From NCBI RefSeq assembly GCF_025950085.1, contig NZ_JAPDDS010000003.1, positions 372,001 to 436,000 on the forward strand: a DNA stretch of 64,000 bases. The letters run 5' to 3'. The stretch comes from Luteolibacter flavescens. GTDB taxonomy: Bacteria; Verrucomicrobiota; Verrucomicrobiia; Verrucomicrobiales; Akkermansiaceae. Below the pieces are notes generated by a model. The model made no database searches and was not told the origin of the DNA. It was given only the letters and a program-made list of their open reading frames with translations. Each line of letters starts with the position of its first letter. Within the stretch, counting starts at the first letter, position 1. A program made the translations under genes and the position numbers. This document shows positions 25,960 to 34,778 of the stretch, piece after piece.

Positions 25960-28185
25960 ATGCCCGCCGCCCGCGTCCTCATCGACGGCCCTTCCGAGCT
26001 CGTCTTCGACTACGCCATCCCGGATGGACTGAATGTCCAGCCCGGCTGCCGCGTGCGCATCCCCCTGCGCAACAAGCTGTCCCAGGGCACGGTGCTGGAT
26101 CTGGTGCCGCAGCAGGACGACCTCGGCTTTGCCCTGCGCCCTCTGCATTCCCTCAGCGATCCCGAGCCGCTGATTACCCCGAACCTGCTGAAGGCGGGCC
26201 GCTGGATCGCGGACTACTATGGATGCAGTATTGAAAGCGTGATCCGCGCGCTGCTACCGGAGGCCGTCAGGACCGAGGACAATTCCGCAAAGGTCCGCAA
26301 GACGGTGGTGCTCGATCACGAGCCCTCTCCCGAGACGCTCGCCAAGCTCCAGAAGCGTGCGCCGAAGCAGGCCGCCATCCTTTCCCTGCTCACTCACGCT
26401 CCGGAACGGAAGATCGCGCTGGCCGACCTGGGCGACGGTGCATCCGCCTCCGTGAAATCCCTCGCGAAGCAGGAATTTGTCCGCGTGCTTGAGGAGGAAG
26501 TCCGCCGAGATCCGGAGGCGGATGGCGTCGAGGAGATCCTGCCCGACACCCCGCTCCCGCTCAATGACGAGCAGGAGGCTTCGCTTGAAATCATCCTTTC
26601 TTCGCTGCAATCCGCGGAGAACAAGCAGCCCATCCTGCTCCACGGCGTGACCGGCTCGGGCAAGACCGAGGTCTACCTGCAGTCCACCCGCGCCGCGCTG
26701 GACATGGGCAAGACGGTGCTGGTCCTGGTGCCGGAGATTTCCCTGACGCCGCAGACCGTGCGGCGCTTCCGCGCGCGCTTCGCCGGCATGCAGGACCAGG
26801 TGGCGGTGCTTCACTCGAATCTCTCCCAGGGCGAGCGCTTCGACGAATGGCACCGCATCCGCAAGGGCATCGCGCGCATCGTCATCGGCGCGCGCTCCGC
26901 GGTCTTCGCCCCGCTGCCGGATCTCGGTCTCATCCTCGTGGATGAAGAGCATGAGAACTCCTACAAGCAGGACCAGATCCCGCGCTATCACGGGCGCGAT
27001 GTCGCCGTGCTGCGTGCCGCGCTGGAAGGCTGCACCATCGTGCTCGGCTCCGCCACGCCCTCGCTGGAGTCGTTTCAAAACACCCTCGAAGGAAAGTATC
27101 GGCTCGTGCGACTGGCCAAGCGTGCCGACGGCCAATCGCTGCCGCTGATCCGCGTGCTCGACATGCGGCTGGAGAAGCAAAAGCAGAAGGGCGGCATGGC
27201 CATCCTCTCCGACCGGCTGCGCAATGCCCTCGAGCAACGCCTGCTGAAGAACGAGCAGTCGATCCTCTTCCTCAATCGCCGCGGCTTCGCGCGCTCCCTG
27301 CAATGCCCGTCATGCGGTGCCGTCTGCATGTGTCCTCACTGCTCGGTGGCGCTGACGTATCACCGCGATGAGGAGAGGCTGATGTGCCACATCTGCGGGC
27401 ATCAGGCCGTGGTGCCTCGCAAGTGCCCGGAGTGCCGCGACCCGGCAATCGCATTGCAAGGCTACGGCACGCAGAAGGTGGAGGAGATCATCGCAAAGGT
27501 GCTGCCGAATGCGAAGGTCGCCCGCATCGATGCCGACGCGATGCGAAAGAAGCACGCGCTGCGCGACCTGTTGAATGCCTTCCAGGCCCGCAAGATCGAC
27601 ATCCTCATCGGCACACAGATGATCGCGAAGGGGCTGCATTTCCCGAATGTGACCCTTGTGGGAATCCTCAATGCGGACATCGGCCTGCATGTCCCGGACT
27701 TCCGCGCGGGCGAGCGGGTTTTCCAGTTGCTCACGCAGGTGGCCGGTCGTGCCGGTCGCGGCGATTTGGAGGGCGAGGTGATCGTCCAAACCTTCACGCC
27801 GCACTCGCCCTCGATCCAATTCGCACGGCATCACGACTTCGACGGCTTCGCCGAGCAGGAGCTGGAATTCCGCCGTCAATTCAGCTTCCCGCCCTTCTCA
27901 CACTGCGCCGTGCTCACCAGCCGCTCCACCCACGAGCGCCGCGCGGAATTCACGCTCCAGACGCTCCACCGCCGTCTCACGGAGAATACGCCGCCGGACA
28001 TCATCATCGGCGACCCGCTGCCCAGCCCGCTGGTGAAAACCCACGGCCAATTCCGCTTCCAGCTCATGCTGCGCAGCACGAAGGCCCGCCCCATGACCCG
28101 CCACGTGCAGCAGGTCCTGCAAAAAACCACGCTCCCGGAAGACGTCACCGTGGTCTTTGACATGGACGCGTGGAGCTTCACGTGA
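25960..28185 (+). CDS. priA: Primosomal protein N' (replication restart helicase PriA)
   Basis: The 741-residue protein is the usual PriA size. It has the 3'-DNA-binding domain (about 1-105), the helicase core with Walker A GVTGSGKTEVYL and the box VDEEHENSYKQ, the zinc-binding insert with eight cysteines from RSLQCPSCGAVCMCPHCS to CPECRDPAI, and the C-terminal helicase lobe with GTQMIAKGLHFPNVTLVG and VAGRAGRG. I chose ATG 25960, where the family's DPSELVFDY-like start begins; an upstream frame back to 25768 is unconserved. PriA reloads the replicative helicase at stalled forks. Confidence 0.97.
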   Translation: MPAARVLIDGPSELVFDYAIPDGLNVQPGCRVRIPLRNKLSQGTVLDLVPQQDDLGFALRPLHSLSDPEPLITPNLLKAGRWIADYYGCSIESVIRALLPEAVRTEDNSAKVRKTVVLDHEPSPETLAKLQKRAPKQAAILSLLTHAPERKIALADLGDGASASVKSLAKQEFVRVLEEEVRRDPEADGVEEILPDTPLPLNDEQEASLEIILSSLQSAENKQPILLHGVTGSGKTEVYLQSTRAALDMGKTVLVLVPEISLTPQTVRRFRARFAGMQDQVAVLHSNLSQGERFDEWHRIRKGIARIVIGARSAVFAPLPDLGLILVDEEHENSYKQDQIPRYHGRDVAVLRAALEGCTIVLGSATPSLESFQNTLEGKYRLVRLAKRADGQSLPLIRVLDMRLEKQKQKGGMAILSDRLRNALEQRLLKNEQSILFLNRRGFARSLQCPSCGAVCMCPHCSVALTYHRDEERLMCHICGHQAVVPRKCPECRDPAIALQGYGTQKVEEIIAKVLPNAKVARIDADAMRKKHALRDLLNAFQARKIDILIGTQMIAKGLHFPNVTLVGILNADIGLHVPDFRAGERVFQLLTQVAGRAGRGDLEGEVIVQTFTPHSPSIQFARHHDFDGFAEQELEFRRQFSFPPFSHCAVLTSRSTHERRAEFTLQTLHRRLTENTPPDIIIGDPLPSPLVKTHGQFRFQLMLRSTKARPMTRHVQQVLQKTTLPEDVTVVFDMDAWSFT

Positions 28186-28301
28186 AACTCCGCTTTTCCC
28201 GCGTTTTGCGATTTTGCGTGGGGAGTGCATGACACATTCCAACTTGCCTGTGCGGCGGAGCGGGTCGATGGGTGCCCGCTAAGAAAAAATTCGCCGTTAG
28301 C

Positions 28302-29366
28302 ATGAAACCCACATTCGCCAACGAACCGGACCTCAAAGAGGCCTTGAAAGAAAATCCCGCCGACTGGGAAACCCGCAAGCGACTGGCCCATCTCCTCTAC
28401 GATCAGGAACGCTTTACCGACGCTGCCAACCTCGTGTGGGCGGCGGATGAAATACCGAACATCGACATCGAGCTCGCCTTCGCCGCACGCGTGCTGGCAA
28501 AGGCGGCACCGAGGAAATCGATACGCCTGCTCACCGCGCTCCTGGAGCTGAACCAAGGCAAGGCAGTGCAGAACCTGGGACTCGCGAATGCCCTGCTCCA
28601 TCATGGCATGGTGCTGCAGGCGGCGCGATTCTACGGAGCTGCGATGGAAGCCGATCCCGATCTGGGAAATGCTGACCTCGAGCACTTCATGCTGTGGATC
28701 GACGACGAGGAGTCCCTGTGGGGGAACTTCAAGAACCGGAGCCCGCGCCTCGGCGAGCTGCCATGGATGAAGCGCAGCCTCGAGGAATCGATGAAGCTGA
28801 CCGCCTCCATCAGCCGACACACGACGCCGATCCGCGTGGCGAGCCTGCAGGAAGCCCTCGGAGAAGAACTGACCAACGAACTCTACGAGCAGACACCTGC
28901 GAAAAACGCGCAGCCAAGTCCGCCACCGGCAGTGACGATCCCGCTGGATCGCGTCGCGGAGAAAGACCGGCTCTTCGACCCGGAACTCGGAGCAGCAAAT
29001 GCACCGGAGCCAGCGAAGAAGAAGGCACGTCCCGCCGCGAAGAAAGCGGCCAAGACTCCGGACAAGCCAGCCAGTGCGCCGAAGCCATCATCCGGCCCGC
29101 CTGCGCCGGATCTACCGCCGCCGCCGACCGTGGCCCCGACAGCAGCGCCTGCTGCTGCGACCGCGCCTCGCAAGCCCGCACTGCCACCACTGACTGCCAA
29201 ACCGGGTGGACCACCATCTGGCGTCCCGGCGCCCAGCCTGCCCGGCGGAGCAAAGGCCCCGGCGCGATCACCCGATCTGCCCGGGCTCACGAAGCTCAAG
29301 CTGACGCCATCCCATCCCTCGAAAGTGAAAATGCCTTCGAGCGTCGCGGTGGACGATGAAAGTTGA
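28302..29366 (+). CDS. TPR-like protein with Pro/Ala-rich C-terminal half
   Basis: The 354-residue protein has no signal peptide. Residues 1-190 are helical and TPR-like: LKEALKENPADWETRKRLAHLL opens a repeat and LALANALLHHGMVLQAARFYGA style helices follow. From about residue 200 the protein is a long disordered Pro/Ala/Lys tract with PPPPT-like runs. It resembles scaffold proteins but I recognise no specific family. I chose ATG 28302 over a GTG at 28272 because the longer N-terminus is unconserved. It follows priA by 116 bp on the same strand. Confidence 0.65.
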   Translation: MKPTFANEPDLKEALKENPADWETRKRLAHLLYDQERFTDAANLVWAADEIPNIDIELAFAARVLAKAAPRKSIRLLTALLELNQGKAVQNLGLANALLHHGMVLQAARFYGAAMEADPDLGNADLEHFMLWIDDEESLWGNFKNRSPRLGELPWMKRSLEESMKLTASISRHTTPIRVASLQEALGEELTNELYEQTPAKNAQPSPPPAVTIPLDRVAEKDRLFDPELGAANAPEPAKKKARPAAKKAAKTPDKPASAPKPSSGPPAPDLPPPPTVAPTAAPAAATAPRKPALPPLTAKPGGPPSGVPAPSLPGGAKAPARSPDLPGLTKLKLTPSHPSKVKMPSSVAVDDES

Positions 29367-29420
29367 GTAGGGAGATCTCCCGGATCGACTTTGCGGGGGC
29401 CGACCACTATCGCTCATGCG

Positions 29421-30860
29421 ATGAAGGTCGCCCCCGCTTTTCTTGCCACTGTGTTCTTGTTCCATGCCGCTCCGTTGGAAGGTGCCGAGCAGATCGTGAC
29501 CCTCGGTGACTCGCTGACCTTCGCCTACGAGGCATCGTTTGCCTTCGAGAAGAAGATCCTGGGAACCACCTATGGAGACGGCTTTGGCCCGCAAGTCCGC
29601 AATTGGGTCGAGATATTGAGTTCAAATACCTATCGAAAGAATCATTTTGACCTCGGGGCTAGAGACTCAATATCGCTCCTAGTCGGCGGTTCGCTCTACT
29701 TCCGCCAAAAGCACAACTGGGCCATCCCCGGTCTCAAAGTCGATCAGCTCCGCCGCTTCGTCAGCGGCGACGCCACGGTCACCGATCTCCTCGCGGAGGA
29801 CCCGGACTTCGCGAGCTTGAGCCTGGCGCTGAGTTTTTCGGACTTCAACGAGAACACCGATTTCAACGTCACCGATCTGGAAGCACAGATCGCCAATACC
29901 GCCGAACGTCTCACCTTCTTCATCGGCGGGAACGACATCAATGGCGTCTATGGTACCATCTACAATGGCGGCTCGCCCGGGACCTTCGTCGATGACTTCA
30001 TCGCGGACTCCGCCTTCATCCTCGACTGGGTGCTCGATATCAATCCGGGCATTCAGATCGTGGTGGTGAATGTCCCGCACGTGGGCATCACCCCGGATGT
30101 GAAGGCGAGCTACCCCACGCATGCGACGAAGACGCCGCTCGTGACGAACGTGCTGGCTGATCTTAACGCACGCCTCGCCGGTCTCGCAGCCGAGCGTGGA
30201 CTCGGCTATGCCGATATTTTCACCCCCACCCTGCCCCTGCTGGGCACGGCACCATTTTGCATTCAAGGCCTGCCCTTCACGAATTCTGGATCCACGACGG
30301 GCGATCTGAACTACGTATGGCTGAATGGCCCGGTGAGCGCGAACTTCCACCCGAACACGAATGCACAGGCAGTCATCGCGAACACCATCGTCGATGCCTT
30401 CAACCGTCACTACGGCACGGGCATCGCACCCCTGACTGCCACGGAGATTCTCGGCGGCCTGCTTGGCAAATCGGCAACCGCCATCGACATGACCTACACC
30501 ACGTGGATCTCGAATTACGGGCTGCCCGCCGCATCCTCCGATGCAGACTCGGACGGCGATGGCATCGCAAATGGCGTGGAATTCGCGCTCGGACTCGATC
30601 CCACCTTCCACGACTCGTGGAAGGTCAGCACGCGGATCGTGAATGGATCGGGCGGCAAGGAACTGGAGCTCGCCTATCCCGTGCGGCTCACCTCTACGTC
30701 CCGCTTCACCCTGCGTCCGGCGGCAGCGGTCGGCTCGCTCGACACATTCGTCCCCTTCACCGTCCCGCCGGCTCCGGGTGTGGATGGCGTTGCGAGGGCC
30801 CGCATCTCGGCCAGCGGACCGCGTGCTTTCCTGAGACTTCAGGCTGACATCGCCAACTAA
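29421..30860 (+). CDS. Secreted SGNH/GDSL-type hydrolase with calcium-binding tail
   Basis: The 479-residue protein has a signal peptide (APAFLATVFLFHAAPLEGAE) and then SGNH block I IVTLGDSLTFAYEA with the nucleophile Ser, block III FFIGGNDINGVY with the oxyanion Asn, and a block V-like ANFHPNTNAQ with the catalytic His. Its C-terminal DADSDGDGIANGVEFALG is a thrombospondin-type-3-like Ca2+ motif, common at the ends of verrucomicrobial secreted enzymes. An esterase or lipase role on an extracellular acylated substrate is inferred. I chose ATG 29421 directly before the signal peptide. It converges on the coiled-coil gene with a four-base overlap. Confidence 0.88.
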   Translation: MKVAPAFLATVFLFHAAPLEGAEQIVTLGDSLTFAYEASFAFEKKILGTTYGDGFGPQVRNWVEILSSNTYRKNHFDLGARDSISLLVGGSLYFRQKHNWAIPGLKVDQLRRFVSGDATVTDLLAEDPDFASLSLALSFSDFNENTDFNVTDLEAQIANTAERLTFFIGGNDINGVYGTIYNGGSPGTFVDDFIADSAFILDWVLDINPGIQIVVVNVPHVGITPDVKASYPTHATKTPLVTNVLADLNARLAGLAAERGLGYADIFTPTLPLLGTAPFCIQGLPFTNSGSTTGDLNYVWLNGPVSANFHPNTNAQAVIANTIVDAFNRHYGTGIAPLTATEILGGLLGKSATAIDMTYTTWISNYGLPAASSDADSDGDGIANGVEFALGLDPTFHDSWKVSTRIVNGSGGKELELAYPVRLTSTSRFTLRPAAAVGSLDTFVPFTVPPAPGVDGVARARISASGPRAFLRLQADIAN

Positions 30861-31696
30861 CGCTTCAGCGCGTCACTCCAGTCGATCTCGCGCTCCAGGT
30901 ATTCCACATACCGGCGGCGGGCAGCGGGCCAGCGTTTTTCCTCCGGCCAGGCCGCATCCGATTTGTCGGCTTCGGCGCGCTTGGCATTCTCCGCCTCCGC
31001 TTGCAGGCGGATGAGTTCTTGGTGCCATGGTTCCGTGACCTTCTCCAGCTTCCTCCACAGGTGATCGTCCATGCCAAACCACTGCCGACGAACCTCCGTC
31101 AGTTTTTCCGTCAAAGCTTGAGACTCCGCGTTGAAACGATCACTCAGATCCCCGCAGGCATTCCGCTTCGCATGATAAGCGACCATCGCATCGTAGGCCG
31201 GCCCTTCTCCAAGGGGCAGATTCTTCATCGCAGCTTGGAGCTTCTCGTCAGCCTTGCGGATGTCTTCATCGGTCGTCCTCGCTCTGGCTGATTCGGCCTT
31301 GAGCGCGATTCTTTTAGCACCCTTTTCGAGCCGGGCTTGCTCGCACTCGAAGGCATAGGTGCCAAACTCCTTGATAAGTCTGGTCCAAGTCTCCGCGTCC
31401 TGCCTGCGTAACTCGAACATCAACCGGGTCATCTCAAGCTCAGCCACGCGCACCTCATCGGCAGCAGCCCACTCCGTCTCGAATCTCTCGAACCGGTGCC
31501 GTGAAAGCTCCCTGAATTGGGCCACCATCCGATTGGCGATGTCGACTGGATCAGGAGCTACCGCCACGGCTTTCTCCTGACCGGACTCCTGGGCCATCAC
31601 GCTCCCCGTGGCCCCGCAACACGCGGCGATCACCCCGGCAAGAGCCGATCTGCCTGAAAACACCAGGCTCCTGATTCGCGGGACATTCGATCTCAT
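30857..31696 (-). CDS. Exported coiled-coil protein, unknown function
   Basis: The 279-residue protein has an N-terminal signal (VFSGRSALAGVIAACCGATG, cleavage near SVMAQ) and is otherwise almost fully helical and charged, with heptad-like stretches from about 60 to 250 rich in Glu, Arg, Lys and Ala. I recognise no domain. It overlaps the SGNH hydrolase gene end by four bases on the opposite strand. Its role is not predictable; a periplasmic spacer or adaptor is possible. Confidence 0.6.
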   Translation of the reverse strand: MRSNVPRIRSLVFSGRSALAGVIAACCGATGSVMAQESGQEKAVAVAPDPVDIANRMVAQFRELSRHRFERFETEWAAADEVRVAELEMTRLMFELRRQDAETWTRLIKEFGTYAFECEQARLEKGAKRIALKAESARARTTDEDIRKADEKLQAAMKNLPLGEGPAYDAMVAYHAKRNACGDLSDRFNAESQALTEKLTEVRRQWFGMDDHLWRKLEKVTEPWHQELIRLQAEAENAKRAEADKSDAAWPEEKRWPAARRRYVEYLEREIDWSDALKR

Positions 31697-31769
31697 CTGC
31701 TACTCCGATCATCGCAGCCAAAGATTCGCCGTCACCTCAAAAAGGCGCGTGACCTGCTAGCGACACCGC

Positions 31770-33161
31770 ATGCCATGGAGCACCACCATCGCCGGCCGCC
31801 GCCATGGCTTCGCCGACCTGCGCGCCTTGCTGGCGAAGGCGACACCACTGCGCTCCGGCGACATGCTCGCGGGCCTAGCCGCCACCTCCGCGGAGGAGCG
31901 GGTGGCCGCCCAGCATCTCCTCGCAGACCTTCCCCTCTCGCATTTCCTCACGGACCTCCTCGTCCCGTATGAAGACGATGAGGTCACGCGCTTGATCCAT
32001 GATCGTCACGATGCCTCGGCCTTCGCTCCCGTCGCCGGACTCACGGTCGGCGAATTCCGCGACTGGCTGCTCGACTACGAAACGGACACGATCACGCTCA
32101 CCGCCCTCGCCCCCGGGCTCACGCCCGAGATGGTCGCAGCAGTCAGCAAGATCATGGCGAATCAGGACCTGATCCTCGTCGCTTCGAAGTGCGAGGTCGT
32201 GACCCGCTTCCGCAATACCCTCGGACTCCGGGGCAGGCTCTCCGTGCGACTCCAGCCGAATCACCCCACGGACGACATGCGGGGAATCGCCGCCTCCATG
32301 CTCGATGGCCTGCTATTAGGCTGCGGTGACGCGGTGATCGGGATCAATCCCGCCACCGACCAGGTCTCCACCACCTGCGCCCTGCTCGAGATGATGGACG
32401 GCCTGATCTCGCGATATGAGATCCCCACCCAATCCTGCGTGCTTGCCCACGTGACGACGCAGATCCGCGCCATGGAGCAAGGCGCGCCGGTCGATCTCGT
32501 CTTCCAATCCATCGCCGGATCGCAATCGGCGAATGCCAGCTTTGGCATCGATCTCGCGCTGCTCCGTGAAGCAAGGGAAGCAGCGCTTTCACTGAAGCGT
32601 GGCACGCTCGGAAGCAACGTGATGTACTTCGAAACGGGCCAAGGCAGCGCCCTATCGGCGGATGCCCATCACGGCATCGACCAGCAGACCATGGAGGCAC
32701 GCGCCTATGCCGTGGCGCGCGAGTTTTCCCCGCTGCTCGTGAATACGGTCGTCGGCTTCATCGGTCCCGAGTATCTCTACGATGGCAAGCAGATCACCCG
32801 CGCAGGCCTGGAGGATCACTTCTGCGGGAAGCTGCTCGGCCTGCCGATGGGGTGCGATGTCTGCTACACAAATCACGCCGAAGCGGACCAGGACGACATG
32901 GACAACCTGCTCACGCTGCTGGGCGTCGCCGGGTGCAACTACATCATGGGTGTGCCCGGCTCGGATGACATCATGCTCGGCTACCAATCAACCTCCTTTC
33001 ATGACGCCCACTACCTGCGCCAGGTGCTCGGGAAGAAGCCTGCGCCGGAATTCGAAGCGTGGCTGGAAAGAAGCGGCATCGCCGACCGGCGTGGTCGCTT
33101 GAGAAAGGATGCCCGCGCGCTCATCGACGCACCCGCCGCTCTCGGCCTCCTCACCCCATGA
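31770..33161 (+). CDS. eutB: Ethanolamine ammonia-lyase large subunit
   Basis: The 463-residue protein matches EutB in length (E. coli 453) and content. The TIM-barrel core has LAKATPLRSGDMLAGLAA at the start, RLSVRLQPNHPTDDMRGIA, GDAVIGINPATDQ, QSIAGSQSANASFGI, YFETGQGSALSADAHHG and MGCDVCYTNHAEADQDDMDN in order. With EutC it splits ethanolamine to acetaldehyde and ammonia using adenosylcobalamin. It overlaps eutC by four bases (ATGA). No eutA reactivase, shell proteins or ethanolamine transporter are in the window. Confidence 0.97.
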   Translation: MPWSTTIAGRRHGFADLRALLAKATPLRSGDMLAGLAATSAEERVAAQHLLADLPLSHFLTDLLVPYEDDEVTRLIHDRHDASAFAPVAGLTVGEFRDWLLDYETDTITLTALAPGLTPEMVAAVSKIMANQDLILVASKCEVVTRFRNTLGLRGRLSVRLQPNHPTDDMRGIAASMLDGLLLGCGDAVIGINPATDQVSTTCALLEMMDGLISRYEIPTQSCVLAHVTTQIRAMEQGAPVDLVFQSIAGSQSANASFGIDLALLREAREAALSLKRGTLGSNVMYFETGQGSALSADAHHGIDQQTMEARAYAVAREFSPLLVNTVVGFIGPEYLYDGKQITRAGLEDHFCGKLLGLPMGCDVCYTNHAEADQDDMDNLLTLLGVAGCNYIMGVPGSDDIMLGYQSTSFHDAHYLRQVLGKKPAPEFEAWLERSGIADRRGRLRKDARALIDAPAALGLLTP

Positions 33162-33910
33162 GTGACGACATCCATCCGCTGAAGCACTGGACGAGCGCCC
33201 GCGTCGGGAACGGCCGCGCCGGCGGCTCATTGCCGCATGGCGAACTGCTGCGCTTCCGCCTGGATCATGCGAAGGCCCGCGATGCCGTGCATGCCTGCTT
33301 TGACCCCGCATCGCTTGCGGCGGAACTGGAACCTCTGGGGCTTCCGGTCATCCTTGCACATTCGCAGGCCGGTGATCGCGCGACCTATCTCCAGCGCCCG
33401 GATCTGGGGAGGAGACTCTCCCCTGAGAGCGCCGGAAAGCTTGCCGCGCACCACGGCGATCACGACCTCGTCATCATCCTAGCCGACGGCCTGTCAGCGA
33501 CCGCCGCGCATCGGCAGGGGCCGCCTTTGCTCGGAGCACTGCTCCCGCTGTTAGAGAGTTGGGCGCTCGCTCCGCTGGTCATCGTGCCCTTCGCCCGAGT
33601 CGCCCTGCAGGATGAGATCGGCCACGCGCTCGGGGCCCGTGCGGCACTCATCCTGCTCGGCGAGAGGCCCGGCCTCGGCTCGCCCGATAGCCTCGGTGCC
33701 TACCTCGTTCATTCACCGCGGTCCGGGAATACGGATGCGCGTCGGAATTGCGTCTCGAACATCCGTCCGGAGGGCCTGCCCCCAGCCGCGGCGGCTCGCC
33801 GGATCGCATGGCTGTTGCACGAGTCCCGGAGGCTTGGTTTCAGCGGAGTGGACCTCAAGGATACGAGCGAGTCGGCGATTTCAGGGGAGGTCAACGGGGC
33901 CATCGGTTAG
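33158..33910 (+). CDS. eutC: Ethanolamine ammonia-lyase small subunit
   Basis: This 250-residue protein is slightly shorter than E. coli EutC (295) because it lacks much of the N-terminal extension. The core has TSARVGNGRAGGSLPHGELL, LRFRLDHAKARDAVH and, toward the end, GTRPGLGSPDSLGAYL-like LLGERPGLGSPDSLGAYL and RRNCVSNIRPEGLPP, which are typical EutC signatures. It forms the cobalamin-binding part of the lyase with EutB. The short N-terminus matches EutC forms that are not targeted to a microcompartment, consistent with no shell genes here; that link is inference. Confidence 0.95.
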   Translation: MSDDIHPLKHWTSARVGNGRAGGSLPHGELLRFRLDHAKARDAVHACFDPASLAAELEPLGLPVILAHSQAGDRATYLQRPDLGRRLSPESAGKLAAHHGDHDLVIILADGLSATAAHRQGPPLLGALLPLLESWALAPLVIVPFARVALQDEIGHALGARAALILLGERPGLGSPDSLGAYLVHSPRSGNTDARRNCVSNIRPEGLPPAAAARRIAWLLHESRRLGFSGVDLKDTSESAISGEVNGAIG

Positions 33911-33930
33911 ATTTCCCGGCTGGCCACGAT

Positions 33931-33957
33931 TTCATCTTTTCTTCACAGTTGGACCAC
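33931..33957 (+). promoter_or_regulatory. Cre-tag-like direct repeat before creB
   Basis: TTCAT (33931-33935), six bases, TTCAC (33942-33946), six bases, ACCAC (33953-33957) form an 11-base-period direct repeat. E. coli CreB binds TTCACnnnnnnTTCAC; the first two units match nine of ten positions. The site ends 35 bases before the creB start. Autoregulation is inferred. Confidence 0.45.
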
Positions 33958-33992
33958 GATCCGGGCTTATCCGGTGCCGTATCTTCCAACCC

Positions 33993-34688
33993 ATGAACGT
34001 CCTGCTCGTCGAAGACGAACCCGCCATCGCAGACACCCTCGTCTATGCGCTGAAAACCGAGTGCTTCGAGGTGCATCACGCGCTCACCGGGCAGGAGGCG
34101 CTCGATGCTTTCGAGAGCCAGCCCTTCGACTTCGCCATCCTCGATATCGGCCTGCCGGACATGACCGGTCTGGACGTGTGCAAGAAGCTCCGCGAAACCT
34201 CCACCGTCCCCGTGCTCTTCCTCACCGCCCGCGATGGCGAGGTGGATCGCATTCTCGGCCTGGAACTCGGCGGCGACGACTATGTCACGAAGCCCTTCAG
34301 CCCGCGCGAGATCGTCGCCCGCATCCGCGCGATCCTGCGGCGGTCGCAGACTGCCACCGCGGCTCCCGCTCCCTTGAAGCAACCCGAAGCTACGCCCGCC
34401 GGGGTGCTGCATCACGACTCTGCCGCCATGCGCATCCACTGCCACGGCAGCGAGCTCGACCTGACCGCCCACGAATACAAGCTGCTGCTCGTCTTCATGA
34501 AGAACCCGCGCCGCGTGCTGAGCCGGGACCAGCTCCTCGACCACGCCTGGGCCGATCCCGGTGCCGTGACCGACCGCACCATTGATGCCCACATCAAGTC
34601 CATCCGAGCCAAGCTCCGCACCGCCAAGGCCGGCTCCGAGGACCTGATCCAGACCCGCCGCGGGCTGGGCTATCTATTCGTGCCGTGA
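33993..34688 (+). CDS. creB: OmpR-family response regulator CreB-like
   Basis: The 231-residue protein has a receiver domain with phosphoacceptor Asp51 in DFAILDIGLPDMTG and switch Lys in DDYVTKPFSPRE, then an OmpR/PhoB winged helix ending in TRRGLGYLF. The kinase encoded 90 bp downstream is CreC-like, which supports the CreB name. In E. coli CreBC responds to carbon/fermentation state and, via creD, to beta-lactam pressure; no creD is in the window. I chose ATG 33993, the start of the receiver domain. Confidence 0.88.
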   Translation: MNVLLVEDEPAIADTLVYALKTECFEVHHALTGQEALDAFESQPFDFAILDIGLPDMTGLDVCKKLRETSTVPVLFLTARDGEVDRILGLELGGDDYVTKPFSPREIVARIRAILRRSQTATAAPAPLKQPEATPAGVLHHDSAAMRIHCHGSELDLTAHEYKLLLVFMKNPRRVLSRDQLLDHAWADPGAVTDRTIDAHIKSIRAKLRTAKAGSEDLIQTRRGLGYLFVP

Positions 34689-34778
34689 GAAGAGATGCTC
34701 CGACTTCGATGAAGTAGTTGAGGCTTCCCGCTCTCTTTGGAACTTGGCACTTCGTCCTTGGCCATTTGACTTCCCTCC

